Positions 1 to 12,639 of a stretch of DNA of 64,000 nt are shown here, piece by piece. Made by a program: the position numbers and the translations under genes. The notes beneath the pieces were generated by a model. That model was given only the letters and a program-made list of their open reading frames with translations. It ran no database searches and was not told the origin of the DNA. The stretch lies in assembly GCA_963377175.1 (NCBI GenBank), contig CAUJNA010003241.1, positions 703,395-767,394 of the forward strand, given 5' to 3'. The first letter of the stretch is position 1, and each line of letters begins with the position of its first letter. Source of the DNA: Effrenium voratum (taxonomy: Eukaryota > Sar > Dinophyceae > Suessiales > Symbiodiniaceae).

Positions 1-2079
1 TACTCTACACTTCACAGCGAATCGACCTGTTGACCTTTGGGTTTCCTCTTTTCGGTCCGATTTTCGTCCTGGCCGTGCGACACGCCGGTGCGAGCTCACC
101 CTTCGCTTCGGCCCAGCTCCGTGGCCGGCACCAGCTTGGTTCCTTGCCATGAAGAAGGGCTCAAAGGGAAAGACCCGGAAGATGCGAAAGGGAACGACTT
201 TGAGGTCCTCAAGACAGGGAAGATGCGTGGCGTCAGGAAACCCCAAAGGGTGATCTTTTTTTTTGACTTCGATGGGACCTTGGGCAGCTGAGCGCCTTGC
301 GACGCGCAATCGAAACCCGGGTAGGAGGGAAACTTGGGGAACGGTCGAAGCCGAAATTTGTTGTGCGGCAAGAAACCTGCTCAGCGTCTTTATCATGGGT
401 TGGAGTAGACTCCCTGAATGCCAGATTTGATTCTGACTCATGTCATTAGTGTTTTGGGGTGATTCACCTCCAGACCTCCAACCCACGGCCATTAACGGAA
501 GCTCGGCCGACTTTAGCAACCTTTCTAATGAGACTAAAAGGGTATGGGTAAAAATTATACCACGAAAAAACCGCAGGTTTAGTCCACGTTTCCATTTACC
601 AGGGTTCCGTTTTGGGTACTCGTACCTATTTTTTGACCCGTACCTATTTTTGACCCCAAGCCAACTCCAGCGATCCTACGCACCCTTTGGTACCTTGTTG
701 GGTCAACCTGGTACTGGTAAGCCGTCGACCGGGTCAGACTGGTCAAGGGCAGGTGCTTGTTTTGGCTTTGTGGCTGGGTGGTCTATTGGCGATTTTCCGC
801 ATTTGGGGATCAGCTGCGAGATAGAGCAAAACCATGGCATGGATGCTTATCTGTTTTTCCGACAGCTCTCGTGTTGCCACCCATCTGTTTTTCAGGTTGC
901 TTTCACTTGCTTAGGTGTCAACAGAAGCGGCGCGGGGCGACACGACAAACTCGCGGTGGCAAAGGGACCTTGACACCTGATTCGAGTCCCGGGTGTCGGA
1001 TGTTTTTTCCAGTTTCGAGCCCTGGATCAATACCACCTCAGCGCTGTCGAATTGGGTCACACCTCCTTCAAAGCGTGAAGTGCGAGGCGCAGGGATAGGA
1101 TCGGGGTTAGGGGGTTGATCGTGCACGTTCAAGTTACGAACTCTCGCAAGGCAGTTTATTTTTATCGTTTCCAGGTGAACCAGTCTGATTCTGCCGGTTT
1201 GGGCTGAGGGATTGTCGCAGACATTTCTGTTATGTGGGTGTTGTGGCCTGCCTTTGAAGAGTCAAGAAATGGGGTCCTGAAGTTCCATCCAGATTGGGTT
1301 GAGCTTCCACAACCCGACAAAATCAGGACACCACCCCTCTTCTGGGTTCTATACAATCCTTGGTATGGGCTTGCCACAAATCGTGGTTTGCACCCCCCCA
1401 CCAAAAAACGAGCAAATCCACAAGGCCCAAAAACCTCAGAACTTGCCAAGCGAAGTTCCCATTGCCTCGTTCCATGCCAGGAGTATGGCAAAGCTTACAC
1501 GCGCCGGGATCGCGAGGTGGCGGGGGCCCGGAGGCCAAGCGGAGTGAAGGGGCTCGTTGGGGATAGCCTCCTCAGTGGCACCAGCGGCACCGATGTTTTT
1601 TCCTTTTTTTTGGTGGCTGCCCCACTCAAAATGGTCCAAGCCCCAAAAAGGGTTCCCTGTTTTTTCTCCAGGGTCACTGAAGAACTGAGCCTCTCCAGAA
1701 AAAAAATGGAACCTCACAAGAAGGGCCGTTTTCCTTAGGGTATTGGTGGGATCCGAATGGACTGGAGGTTCCCTCAGCTTCCCGCGAATTGGTGGTTTGG
1801 ATTGGTGGGAACTGGGGATTTGAACGGGTCCCTGCTTCTTGTAGAGGGATGGGAAACCCCTTCTCCTCAACCCAAAAAATGTCAACTGGTTGATAAATCG
1901 ACCATCTGGGTCTGGGTTTTACATTTGTCCCAACAAATACCAAGGGCTAGTTTTCATTTTTTCCGGACCCCAAATAGTTCATTTCCTTACACAGGGGCCA
2001 CCCCGGTTGTCCAGTGTCTTTCTTGACGAACCCCCCATAAAGTGTGTGTCTTCTTTTTCTCTTTAAAACGAAGCAACAA
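1..2079. other. non-coding stretch, no supported gene
   Basis: Both strands were read for long frames with a protein-like composition and none was convincing. The open frames here are short, lack recognisable motifs and change character over mononucleotide runs. A short direct repeat (GTACCTATTTTTTGACC-like, about 624-655) is the only local structure noted. Best read as intergenic or deep intronic DNA. Confidence 0.5.
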
Positions 2080-2187
2080 GGTACCTGGGCCCTCAAACTA
2101 CCCATTAAAAGAGAAAAGTACAGATCCACCCCATCATTTTTCATGCAATCGTCCATTTTAGAGTGGAATTTTGAGGGTCCAGGTACC
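2080..2187. repeat. MITE-like inverted-repeat element, family F copy 1
   Basis: The left end GGTACCTGGGCCCTCAAA is the near reverse complement of the right end TTTTGAGGGTCCAGGTACC, so about 108 bp is bounded by roughly 18-bp terminal inverted repeats. A related element lies at 13768-13907, and fragments with the same CCTGGACCCTCAAA core occur near 3060-3080 and 36984. There is no coding capacity, so it would depend on a transposase supplied elsewhere. Confidence 0.6.
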
Positions 2188-2379
2188 ACCTCCAGACGAC
2201 CGGCTAGCCCGCAGACCCCCACGCGCCGGAGCCGAGCGAGGTACCCAGCCCCCACGCCCGCGCCTTGTCCTGCGAGAACACCTTTGGCCGTGGCTCCCAG
2301 GCGCGGTCGCTGGAGCGCCGGAGCCCTTGGTGCCTCGGTGCCTATGACTGCACGCTCTCGTTGGTCTTGCTCTTGTTGT

Positions 2380-2680
2380 GGTTCCTGTGATTCCTTGTGG
2401 TTGTGCGGTTCCTTGTGGTTCCTTCTGGTTTCGCTGTTTGTGGTTCCTTGTGGTTCCTTGTGGTTCCTTGTGATTCCTTGTGGTTCCTTGTGGTTCCTTG
2501 TGGTTCCTTGTTGCGGTGCCTTATACATTGCGGGGCCTGAGGTCCTGGTTGTGGTTCCTCAACTGTTGCGGTTCCTTGGTTCCGAATACATCGCGGTTCC
2601 TTGTTGTGATTCCTTGTTGTGGTCCCTATTGCGGTTTTGTTGAGGTCCTGGTTGTGGCTCCTTGTGGTTCCTGAAGATTA
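2380..2680. repeat. degenerate GGTTCCTTGTG short tandem repeat
   Basis: The 10-11-bp unit GGTTCCTTGTG is repeated many times, most regularly between 2400 and 2510, then decays with TTGTGATTCC and GTCCTGGTTGTG variants. The open frames across it (Val/Pro/Cys/Gly/Ser/Leu/Trp repeats) are by-products of the repeat. Confidence 0.75.
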
Positions 2681-2915
2681 TTGATCTGTGTCGTTCTTGT
2701 TTTTCCCCATGTTGTTGCCTGGCTCGGTTCATGTTGGTTCCTAGCTTGGTTCTATACCCGTCGCTATGCTGTTGCTTTTGCTTGTGCATGTTTCTTCGGG
2801 TGGGAATGGCTGGACGGCAAGGACCCAAGCGACATCAGATCCAGAAGCACTGTCTCGGGTGTGAATTTGCGGGAATCCATGTACCTGAAACCCTCGAACT
2901 ACGCATAAAAAGGGA

Positions 2916-3038
2916 AATGGCTGTGGGTCAAAACCAATGGTACCATTTTGGGGTAGGTGAATTCACCACCCATTTTAGAACCTATTTTAGTGGTTGGATT
3001 GGGAAGTTCACTGGGGGTACCATGGCCAAATCACCCAC
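2916..3038 (+). repeat. MITE-like element, family C copy 1
   Basis: About 120 bp beginning AAATGGCTGTGGGTCAAAACC and containing CCATTTTGGGGTAGGTGAATTCACCACCC-like core sequence, ending with a GGCCAAATCACCCAC end. Related copies lie at 6690-6775, 26535-26660 (opposite orientation) and 29254-29379. In the complete copies the ends are inverted repeats of ATGGCTGTGGGTCAAAA. Confidence 0.65.
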
Positions 3039-3099
3039 AACTTTGGGCCGGTAACTTTGAGGGAATGTGGAGGGTCCAGGGCTCGCATACCGTGGGCGA

Positions 3100-6000
3100 A
3101 CATAGGGATGGACCCCCGCGGCCAATGTTTCCCATGACTATACCAACCACATGGAACGAAAGCATATATTGATTCCCTCATAAACCAAGACATCCTTTGC
3201 CCGCGTTCAGAAATACTGATTGCCTATTGGCCTATTTCGGAGAGGGTTTCCAAAAACAGACCAATCCAGCGAGCTGAGAGCAAGCGGTTGCTTCATGTTG
3301 CTTTGTTTCGATGGCCTTGACCAGGCATTTCCAAGAGGACCCATGTGCCTGGATGGTACAAGTCATCGGGCCACGGCCTCAGCCGATAGCCCAGGAGTCT
3401 ACGTCATGGGAACCTGTGAAATAGATCATGTCCTTAAACGGGAACCCCCGAACACCCCCTGGCCATGGATACGAGTCTATGTTGCAACCAAGAACCCGAA
3501 AAACCCAATACCCCAAAATAAGGAAGTTGCAAAATAGAGTGTCCATGCGGAACCCCCGCCCGATTTGTACGCTCCTCTTTTTGCAGCTGTGCCACGGCCA
3601 CGGGGTTCTGGCGCATCTGATCGTTGGCCATGAGTCGGTTCGTGGGGATTCGCGTATGGCCATTTGTTTTTTTGGACAGAACCCGTATTTGGCATGTGGT
3701 CCCCGCACGGTCATTGTCTTTTTCTGGCCGGTGGCCGCATTTCGAATTGGCTGTAGGCAGCCTCATTTAAAGCACAGTTGGTGGTCAAAAAGCCGCAAGT
3801 GACCGTATGGCCATGAACTTGTGGCTCAGCCCGTGTGGACAGAGAAAGAGAGAGAGAGTATCATATGGATTCCAGGTTGACACAATTCGTTCGACCGAAC
3901 ACACAATGTGTGTGTGCACAAGTCCCATGTGTACAAGATCTCCATTGTTGCAATGAAATGACTGGAACAGAAACACATACGTTGGTAAGAGGTTATTTAA
4001 ACCCGATGTGTAAAAATCACCATTTCTCAATGAAATGACTGGAACGCATACGGCGATGGTTATTTCAACCCCAACACCTTAAAAAAAAGAGCAACCATAT
4101 GTTGAGCGAGCAGCTGTGAGACCTGCTCACATCCCATCCCCCCCTTTTCCCCCACAGGGCCCTGCCAAGCTGAAGGATGGCTTTTGCAGATCCACTGGTT
4201 TGACTCCCCCTTATTTAGCGGGTGTTCACCTGTAGATTGGCTTGGGGAAGCCAACGCCAACATGCCCTGAAGAAAACGAGCAAAATTGGCCTGATGCAGT
4301 GAGGCATGTTGGAATTACCCAGTTACCAACTTCTAGAAACATAGCAAAGCCACGTACCTTCCTGGTCAAATTCACATAACTTGCCGGCATTTCTTGACAT
4401 GACGCAGGAGGGGCTGCCGTTTTTTGCTGCTTCGCATGGATCCAGTGCACTGTCAGGACTACGGCAGCTGTTACCGCAGGGTCTGCGAAGCAAGCTGAGC
4501 GCTTGTTCGCTGAGTCGCGGGCTTTGAGACCAACATCTGCAGATCCCCTTCAGAAACGAGGTGCTCATACGCGCCATGGTCTATAGACCGGTTCCTTTTC
4601 AGCAAAGGAAACCCTATACACAACGTGCAAGAAGCCTTGAGTTGAAATCAGCCATTTGTCGTGCTCCTCTTTGGAAGCACCCAGTTGCCACAGACATGCA
4701 TTCCTTACGCTTCAGAGGCCTCAGTGCTCACTTGGCAGGGATTGAATCGACGCGTGGCTGCGCGAATCGATGCCAGGCTGTATGCTATAGAAGGCAACGG
4801 GTGACTCGACGTTGCATGCAGAATGCAAGCTTTGGGAGGCATATTCAACGTGAAGCGCCTTTGTTGGCTTAACGGCTAGATTGGCGCCAATTTCAATCGG
4901 GGGCTGTGCAAAACAGTTTCAAACATAGCAAGGATCAGATGGATGGTTTGTATCACTTTTGTTTTGCAGCAGTCTAGGACTTGGATTTCAGGAAAAAATG
5001 AGGTATCATGTTCCCTGCGCAATGGGAGCAAACCCGCAACTCTCCCATGTCCATTTTGACGGATACCAGGCCCAAAGAAACTCTTTTTTTTGAGAACAAA
5101 GCAAGTCTGGATGGGAACCCTGATCCAGCTTGCTCGGCTGGGGCAAGCTGGTCCTGATATATTTCTACATTTCGACCGGACTGGTAGAAGCTAAGCGTGC
5201 ATGTCAAATTTGCAAAGGCGACCCTTTTGCAAACAAGGCAGTGTACATGAGGGATTCGGATGACCATTCTCCCATGCACTTCCACGATTCTTGGAACGAG
5301 GGTAGATGTGCAGTTCTCTGGCAAACAAGGTGCTGCAAACTCGAGTCGCCATGTTTCTACTGCCGGCAAGACGTCTGCAGGTAGGTCCTATATTTCACTC
5401 AACGGATCCGATCACAATGTACAAGCAGGAGTGGGCCAATGTACAAAATGTGTAGCCCCAAAATGCGACAAAGCCAAGATGAGGCCGAATGGTGGGGTTC
5501 TAGGGCAGGTGTTTACAATCAATGTGAATGTTAATTGGACAATCATGGTTGAGTTCATGCTTAAACAAATTGTTGGTCCACAATTGCTTAGTCTCATATC
5601 AAGGGCCGGCCTGCAGTGGTTCAGCCCCGTGTTGAAGCAAGATATTGAAGTCCCGCACTGTGCCATCTTGGGGGAGCTGTCAACGCAACATAGGCCATGC
5701 AATTTATGCTTTCCTCGCATTCTTACCCTTTCTGTCTCTCCACCTGTGGTTACACGTCATTCATTACAGTGGCAAGCAAAACAAACCAAGCACAAAGCAT
5801 AGCACAAAGCATAGCACACTTGTGCTTCCCTTTTGAACACTGGTGGTATTGCCGCCTTGCATCTGAAAAGGTCAACCGTTAAGAACGAGCGGGTTCTGCA
5901 GTTTTGCTCTTTGGGATCAAGTTCCATTGCCGACCCTTTCGGTTCATTGGGACTACCGCTTGCCTTAACAGCTTTGCTCAGGCACTTGGCAAGCTGACGA

Positions 6001-6309
6001 AGCCATGCATACAGCGGCTGAAGGGCTGAAGGATTGGACTCGCCTGGAGATCCGGGAAAGGCTTTGCCTTTGGACTAAGTTGGGAGCTGGAAACCATGGG
6101 ACTTCAAATGCCTCGTGGTCCATCCCCAAGGCGTCACAAAGGCAAGCGCGTGGACGCAGCTTGAATTTGCTCCGGCGCGCGTGGCTTGGTCCTGCGCAAC
6201 TGGATGTCGCTCTTTGCTTGGGCCCGAGAGAGACTTTCAAAGCTGGGGGCTTCGCGAATTTACCCCAACATCACACTTACAACATGGGATCAATATAGCC
6301 CAACATCAG
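3100..6309. other. non-coding stretch with one short tandem duplication
   Basis: No reading frame here shows recognisable domains or splice-bounded coding character on either strand. The longest frames (for example 5260-5802 plus) have a low-quality, random composition. The only structure noted is the 77-bp duplication at 3929-4073. Confidence 0.45.
3929..4073. repeat. 77-bp imperfect tandem duplication
   Basis: The segment GTGTAC...CAATGAAATGACTGGAAC...GGTTATTTAAACCC recurs 77 bp downstream with substitutions. The shared core CAATGAAATGACTGGAAC starts at 3951 and 4028. Confidence 0.6.
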
Positions 6310-6431
6310 CTAGGTCCCCCAGTAGTGCCCTTTTACCAACTTTTTTGGTTGGGAGGGTTCCCCTACTAAAATAGACTACAAAAAAAAGTTGGTACCAACT
6401 TATTCTAACCTCTCAAATCTGGAGGACCTAG
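6310..6431. repeat. single MITE-like inverted-repeat element
   Basis: CTAGGTCCCCCAG at the left is the near reverse complement of CTGGAGGACCTAG at the right, giving about 122 bp bounded by 11-13-bp inverted repeats. An internal AAGTTGGTACCAACTT palindrome is also present. No second copy was seen in the window. Confidence 0.45.
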
Positions 6432-6689
6432 TCAGGGGTCATGACCTGATTGTGAAAGAATAAAACGGAGACCGGTCTTAAAGCGCCTCGAGAATCTGGC
6501 CAGAATCTCATGTCTTTCTTTTTTTTTTTTTCCGGGGGGGTGGGGTCATCTTCATAGGATAATGTGAGCAAACACCATTTGGTGACCAAACCATGGTTTT
6601 CAAGGATCCCTTTGCCCGGATGCGCGTTCCTTTGCTTGGATGGGATTCAGCGAGCCAGGGCTTTACCAGCTTGCACCTAGATGGCAATA

Positions 6690-6775
6690 TGGCCATGGGG
6701 CATAACCTATGGCTCCATTTTGGGGTGGATGAACATCCATTTGCCACCTATTTTGAAGTTCACCAGGGGTACCAG
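6690..6775 (+). repeat. MITE-like element, family C copy 2 (diverged)
   Basis: This stretch shares the ATGGCC...GGGGCATAACC...ATGGCTCCATTTTGGGGTGGATGAA core and the TTCACCAGGGGTACCA end with the copy at 2916-3038, but is shorter and more diverged. Assignment rests on similarity by eye. Confidence 0.5.
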
Positions 6776-8734
6776 GGTTTTCAAGTGTCACCTCTTGGCG
6801 CACAAGCAGGCGGCAGCAATTCGATTGCACTGCGATGGCTAATGTACCTGATCAGGAGCGGTCTGACCAAGCATGTGTCGAAAACTGAGGTAACAGGACG
6901 AATTGAATTGCGACAGAAACTGATTGTTTCTCCGAGGAGGCAGCACAGCTACTGAAGTCAACTTGCCCAACTGGGCGTCTTTGCCGGAGGCATAGGTATT
7001 GCCAGCTTCAGCAACGTGTTGTCATCCATTGGGGCCAAATTTGTTTGCCTCGGGAGTGAGCGACCTCATCAACATTATAGGGGTTCATTCCAACCATTCT
7101 GTTCAACCATCGTTCTTTTCAATCACCAGCCGTTGTCCCTGGGTTTCTGGCGGTTTTTTACATTCCTGGAAAGAGTGGGGAAGGTACCCCTAGAAACATA
7201 CCTCATCAACATATTATCCCCAAGGATCACTCATGGTCAGTCATTGCACCGCACAGTTCCTGGGGCTCACTCGGCGAAAGGCGGAGCTAGTTGCGCGGCT
7301 TGTGTGGATGGTTAGCTGTCATGAACGCAAGCAATCCATTGCTTGCACGTGAGCCACGGCCTCAAATGCGCTAAGCAAATATGTTAACGATTCATTTTTA
7401 GTGAGTCCCCTATCGTTTTGCAGTATCAAATTGTTGTTTCATGCCAGGGTGTTCGGCATTGCTGTTTGTGTTTTGTCCTTATGCAATGGTGTTCCATGCA
7501 AATTGCAAGGGAGACTGAATTTTCTAGGTGGTTTGGAATTGGTTGGCTTCATTTGAGATGGGTTAGTTTAGGGTGGGAGTCCGGCTGATTATATAGGGAC
7601 TGGTTGCAAGTTGGATTGCTTCCAGATGGGTGTGCTGTCTCAGGAGTAGGTTGGGGTTGAGGGTTGGGCACTGTGAGGTTGGGGGGGGGGGGGGTTGCTG
7701 GGACTGGGCGGATGTTGTTTCTGGTATGTCAAGCAGTTCACGCACGTAATGTCCGGCTGGCTTCAATGAGTCGACCGGTTTGGGTGTTTTTTGCGCCACC
7801 GGGCCCTTTTTTGTATGTTGTTAAATAGATGGGTAGATGGGTAGGGGTACGGCTCAAGGGCGCAAAACCGCCTAGATACGAGAATCCATCCACAGATGGT
7901 GATTCACAAGTTCCCCGGCCGGTGGGGAGAGATTGGGAGTGTCGCCCGCTGGTGTAAACAAGTGGGCAATGTCGGGAGGTGCCGTCATGCTGTTTGTTCT
8001 TTGACCCTGCCCTTTGGGTGCTTACCATGTTGACTAAGGGTAACGTCGACTGGGCTTGTAGATGCTAGGAACATTATCTAGATTAACTGGTGGACGTCCT
8101 TCAAAGTTGCGCACCAGTTCAGATTCGGCGGGTTGGAATGTCTTGTAAGGGCTTGATCGCCCAAGTTGTTTTGCTCATATGCGAGAATTCAGCCGGTCAT
8201 AGCATCGGCCTTGTCAATTGCGGGGTGAGTCAAATTTCCGTGCGCGCACTGTGACTGTTCGTCTCGTGGCTGCCACCCGAAGCAGCCCACGAGAAGCGGA
8301 CTTAGCCAAAAAGATTCACGTGTGCATGCGCAAGTGGCAGAGGAGAGCTTTGGGAGTCGTGTTTTTTTAATAGATTTCTGTAGCTTCGGCTCCAGACAAA
8401 GTGGGCTCCACGGGTTTGTTCGATGCACAATTCAAATGTTGCGTCAGGCAAGTATGGGTGGCTTTTGGGTATGGGCCAGGGTAGCACCAGCTGGGTATGG
8501 GCGTCCTAAAGCAACCCATTTCTGGGTGTGCTTTTTTTACGGGCGGGGGACCCTCTTTTGGTGTATCAAAGACTAAGGGAATTCCAAAGGATACCGATCA
8601 TTTTTTCGGGGCGCCTACTTTTGACAGAAGCCCGTCATTGGGAGACGCCCCTTGCTCGGAACCTTTGAGTAGAGAGTGTCACGGGCTGTTTGCAGGGTGA
8701 TCGACCCGTTTAAGAGGAATTGCAGGAACTCAAA
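6776..8734. other. non-coding stretch, no supported gene
   Basis: No frame with coding character was seen. The stretch contains a long G run at 7681-7694 and no repeat family identified elsewhere in the window. Confidence 0.45.
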
Positions 8735-8834
8735 CTTCCATTTGCTGAAATGAATATTTTTATTTTCCCCTGTTGGTTTTAAAGGGAATCTATCACTACT
8801 GGATTTCATTTTCCAGGGGACTTAAGCAAAAGGA
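8735..8834 (+). repeat. MITE/introner-like element, family A copy 1
   Basis: It begins CTTCCATTTGCTGAAATGAATA, contains GTTGGTTTTAAAGGGAATCTATCACTACTGGA, and ends TTTTCCAGGGGACTTAAGCAAAAGGAGG. The ends are inverted repeats (CTTCCATTTGCT / AGCAAAAGGAGG; intact form AGCAAATGGAAG). The same family occurs at 10221, 12401, 15427 and 62203. The pyrimidine-rich TTTTCCAG near the right end could act as a splice acceptor. Confidence 0.7.
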
Positions 8835-10220
8835 GGCAAACAGACCACCAGCCGGTGTCAACTCCGAGTATCGATTCCAATCCTGAAGAGAAGGGCGCCA
8901 GAAACCCTAGACAGAACCCGAACGATACGTGCAATCTGTTAAGATGCTGTGGAGTAAGTTTACAAGGTGTCAGCTTCTTCTTTGACCGGAGGGTGCTCTC
9001 GAGGAGACGTTTTCTCCTTTCCCCCCCCCCCCAGACGCACATAGGTAGAGCGATCTTTCGAGTCTTTCCTGAAATCCATGCAAGACACGGGAGTATCTCG
9101 AGTATACTCCATAGATTGTTCTCACTTGTCCAAACCAACTTGACCTGAAATGACATTTTAGGTTCCCCTCGGATATTAGTCACCCCAAAAACCTTGAACT
9201 TCTAACACCAAACTGGGCATCTTTTTAAAACAGGATGTGATGGCATGTTGTTTGCACGCCCTCTCGCGCAGCCAGGGAAACCGGGAGATTATTGTTTTAG
9301 GTTTTAGGAATTCTCCAGGGGAGAAAACGGTGAACAGAGCAGGAACAGCAAAATACAAAAAACCGTAACTGTACGCAGTTTTTAGTTGTCCTTCGGATTG
9401 AGGCAGGGCAGCTTTCTTCATCTTGGTTCCCCTCTTCAAAATTGCCAGGGGGGGAGGGGCATGGCATAAGGGTTGCTACGGCTTTTCTTCAGTTGCTTGA
9501 TCGGATCTGGGAAGCACAACCATGGTTTGCGTTTCCGAATGATTCCATTCCGAGTTCTACAGTGGCTGTCCTCGGTTTCGTTTGGTCGCCGATTTTGGCC
9601 TTGAAGTTAGATCAACCCATGCAACGTGTACATGACGGGTGCTGGTCTCCCATTACGGGTGCTGGTCTCCCAAAACCATTGGCGAACCACGCGAACAACA
9701 AGAAAGGCTCTCCTGGTAGTGGGAACCCAGGCTAAAAGACCTCCTAGCTTGAGAAGCCTGAGGTGCCTCATTCTTTGCACCTCCATTGCCTTGCTTAACG
9801 GAAAACTGGCATCAAGACCCCTGAAAGATGTCAGCGCAAATGTTGAAGGGGTAGAGCCTCCAGGCACCGAGTGAAAGTAGATGCCATATTGGCCACTCGT
9901 CACCTCAAATGCCATCGACTTTCACTTGGCTTTGTCTTAGAAGGGAAACAATGGAAATGTGTTCCTTCCCTTCTACCTTTGAACGGCCACCTCACTTGGT
10001 GGCTCTTGGTTTTGACCGGTTCCTTAGGTTTTGTGTTTTTGGGTTCGGCCTTGACTTTTCGGCACACCCATGGTTCAAGACCCCATCAGCACCATTTCTG
10101 CGCCAGACCGGGCCGGTCATTCAGCAGGGTGTGAACAAGGTGCGAGACCCCCGCCCTTCCCGCTTCGCGGACGTGGCCGTGACTCAACTTCCCTGAAGAA
10201 GAGGGGAACCCAAAGAAATG
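8835..10220. other. non-coding stretch, no supported gene
   Basis: No convincing coding exon or additional repeat family was recognised. A short local duplication (GGGTGCTGGTCTCCCA-like, 9637-9672) is present. Confidence 0.4.
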
Positions 10221-10314
10221 CCTCCAGTTGCTGAAATGTGTTCTTCTTTTTTTCACCTGTTGGTGTTAAAGGGAATCTATCACTAGTTTCCAGGAGACTT
10301 AAGCAAAATGGAAG
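10221..10314 (+). repeat. MITE/introner-like element, family A copy 2
   Basis: It begins CCTCCAGTTGCTGAAATGTG and ends CCAGGAGACTTAAGCAAAATGGAAG, with the conserved interior GTTGGTGTTAAAGGGAATCTATCACTA. The terminal inverted repeat is slightly degraded relative to the copy at 15427-15543. Confidence 0.7.
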
Positions 10315-10460
10315 AATGTGAGGGCGATCCGACCTCGGTCTTCTTAAGGAAAGGAAAGCCAAAAGGCGGATGGTAAAGCTACATGGTGCACGGTGTGTAA
10401 ACGGCCGTGGCTTTTTGGCGCGCTTTTTGAGGGATGGCAAGAGCACACCGGCCCTCTGTT

Positions 10461-10565
10461 TACCCTCCCACCGATTAACATTGAACTTGATAGGGGGGTC
10501 CTGGAATACCATTTTCCGTTTGCAGGGACTTCCTGTGGGCTTCCACGTGTGTTGGTGGGAAGGTA
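10461..10565. repeat. TA-flanked MITE, family H copy 1
   Basis: The 105-bp segment is bounded by TACCCTCCCACCGATTAACAT on the left and GTGTTGGTGGGAAGGTA on the right. It has the same termini and the same length as the better preserved copy at 30871-30975. Both are flanked by TA, as expected for a mariner-type TA target duplication. Confidence 0.6.
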
Positions 10566-10569
10566 CAAT

Positions 10570-12190
10570 GTGTTTCGCACCATGACTTGCGATTGCTTGC
10601 ATGAACAGTAGAGTTTGCAAGAGTCGGAGCCTGCGCCGAACTTGTCTCGAAAGCAGTTCTTCGAGGTGCTATCTCCCCAAAAGCACCCCAAAGCCCTAAC
10701 AACGCGTTAGATCACAGATTCACAACCATGAAAGCAGCTTCACTTCCCTGCATGCTCTGGTTGAATGCGGTCGCCAAAATCCAAGCGCCGTGTCTGCAGC
10801 GCAAGCTGGACAAATATCGGCTTGACCTCCCGAAAGCACCCTGAAACCGCAAGAACATCCTCGGAGCGCTGACCCCAACAACATATCAGTTCATAAACAT
10901 CAGCGCGACACGCGTGTCATCTTGACAAGTGGACGCACGTGATTATCCTCCCCCCCCCCCCCCAAGTGGGCCAAAGTGGGCTGAATGGATCCTGATGCCC
11001 TCACGGACAAGTGTTTCAGCGCGGCGGCACTCATGCAGCTATGGTGCAAGCACATCTCCCCCCCCGGACCAAGCCCTCCACATGGGAAAGTCTTTGCAAA
11101 ACAGTCTGATTTACGCAAAGCATCGTAAGTCGCCACGTTTGTTACATGTTGAAATGAGTGGCCCAACCCTGGGAAGCGCTTTTGACACTCCATTCCCCGC
11201 AGCCCGAGGACCCCCCAAAGGAGATGAAAGCCCATGTAAGTTTGGGTCAAAACTTCCCGAATCTTCCCGATCTGTTTTAAAAACGGACATGGGAGAAGGA
11301 GCTTTGATTTTCCACAACTGGGCGCAAGAGCACTTCTGCGGCGAGCCCAGGCACTTGGGGTCTTTGGGTATCCCAATGTCTTGACCAAATGGCGACACAC
11401 AGGAGTGTGGCACCTGGGAGAGACGGACATTCGTGGCTCAGATACTTCCCATGCGTGTTTCTCACCATGGCGAGTCCCTTTTCTGCCAAACGAAGAAAGA
11501 GGTGACCTGGAGGGGAACGAGCCATCTCACCCATGAGTCCTGTACGATCCGACTGCAAGGTGTCCTCTGTGCAAAGGGATGCTCCTTCAATGCGTGATGA
11601 GCACTACAAAAGGGAGCTACGCCTCTGTATGGGCGGGGGGGTTCCCTTTGAAATGGGATGGTTCTAGGTGGCCAACCTTCCACGAGGGGAAGCCATTGAG
11701 GGCAGCCCCGTGGGTGTGTTCAGATGCTCTCTTGGTGTGCGCTTGAATGGAAATCCAACAGCAAAACGGCAGCGTTTTTCGTTGAAACCGTGTTTTTCGT
11801 TGAAATCGGCTCAGCACATAGTGCATTGAAAGCCATGCCAGCATTGAGTGCCACCTCAGTTCGCCTCAAAGGAATGTCTTCAAAAAGGACCCCAAGAAGC
11901 GGTCGCTAGTTTTGAGAAGCAATCAATACACCCATGAGTCAAGGACGTGTTTTGCAACAAATTTCCCTGGCATTGACTCAGATTCGAATGCAATCTTGAG
12001 AATTTGAGGCGCGCAGAGAGCACCGTAGCCAGCGATGTGACTCAACATCGCCTCCGATAGTTAAGGCCTCTCACTGACTTAGCGCTGAATTGAGTCATAC
12101 CTGTACTGCCCCCCCAAATCGGATTTTGCCCTCAGTTTTCAGGTTTGTTCTAGCCAACCACCCCAGCCCACTGGAACCGCGGGTTCCAGC
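10570..12190. other. non-coding stretch, no supported gene
   Basis: Several overlapping frames of 70-170 residues exist on both strands (10900-11560), but they have no recognisable motif and cross homopolymer C runs (10951-10964). Nothing here is supported as a gene. Confidence 0.4.
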
Positions 12191-12195
12191 CAACA

Positions 12196-12384
12196 ATGCC
12201 CCTGAGTTCTGAACCCGGACCTTCCCCTCCGCGGGCTCCAGCCCTTCCAGCCCTAGCCCCGGGCTCCCTTCAGACCCGGAAGCCGGCGCCAAACGACGCC
12301 ATGGGCCGCTTCTCCTCCTGGGTGCAAGGACAGCTGGAGAGCGGAAAGGCCTGGGCCGCCTGGGATGAGCCTAAGGCCCTGGAG
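12196..12384 (+). CDS. candidate coding exon, unknown product
   Basis: This GC-rich open segment encodes a Pro/Ala-rich stretch followed by MGRFSSWVQGQLESGKAW-type sequence ending in ...EPKALE. It is directly followed by a possible donor GTGATG at 12385, and a family A inverted-repeat element starts 16 bp further on. Composition and the donor are the only support. The upstream exon boundary is uncertain and the start shown is simply the first Met. No domain is recognised. Confidence 0.35.
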
Positions 12385-12400
12385 GTGATGTGTCAGATGA

Positions 12401-12608
12401 CTTCCATTTGCTGTTTTTGTTGTTGTTTTTTGTTTACAAAAAACCTGTTGGTTTTAAAGGAAATCTATGGTTGGTTGGTTGGTTGGTTGGTGTGTGGCCA
12501 GCACATGTTAGTGAGGCCAGGCCCGCGCTTCCCCCCCGGCCGAAGCTTGGGGTTCAAGCCGGCCGGAAAAGGAAATCTATTTTTCCAGCGGAATTAAGCA
12601 AATGGAGG
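12401..12608 (+). repeat. MITE/introner-like element, family A copy 3 with internal insertion
   Basis: It starts CTTCCATTTGCTG and ends TTTTCCAGCGGAATTAAGCAAATGGAGG. The conserved GGAAATCTAT box occurs twice, near 12461 and 12571. The roughly 110 bp between them, which includes five GGTT repeats, is an expansion not found in the other copies. A partial related copy follows at about 12640-12720. Confidence 0.65.
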
Positions 12609-12639
12609 ATGATGTTCTGATAGATCCTCTCTTGGTGTC

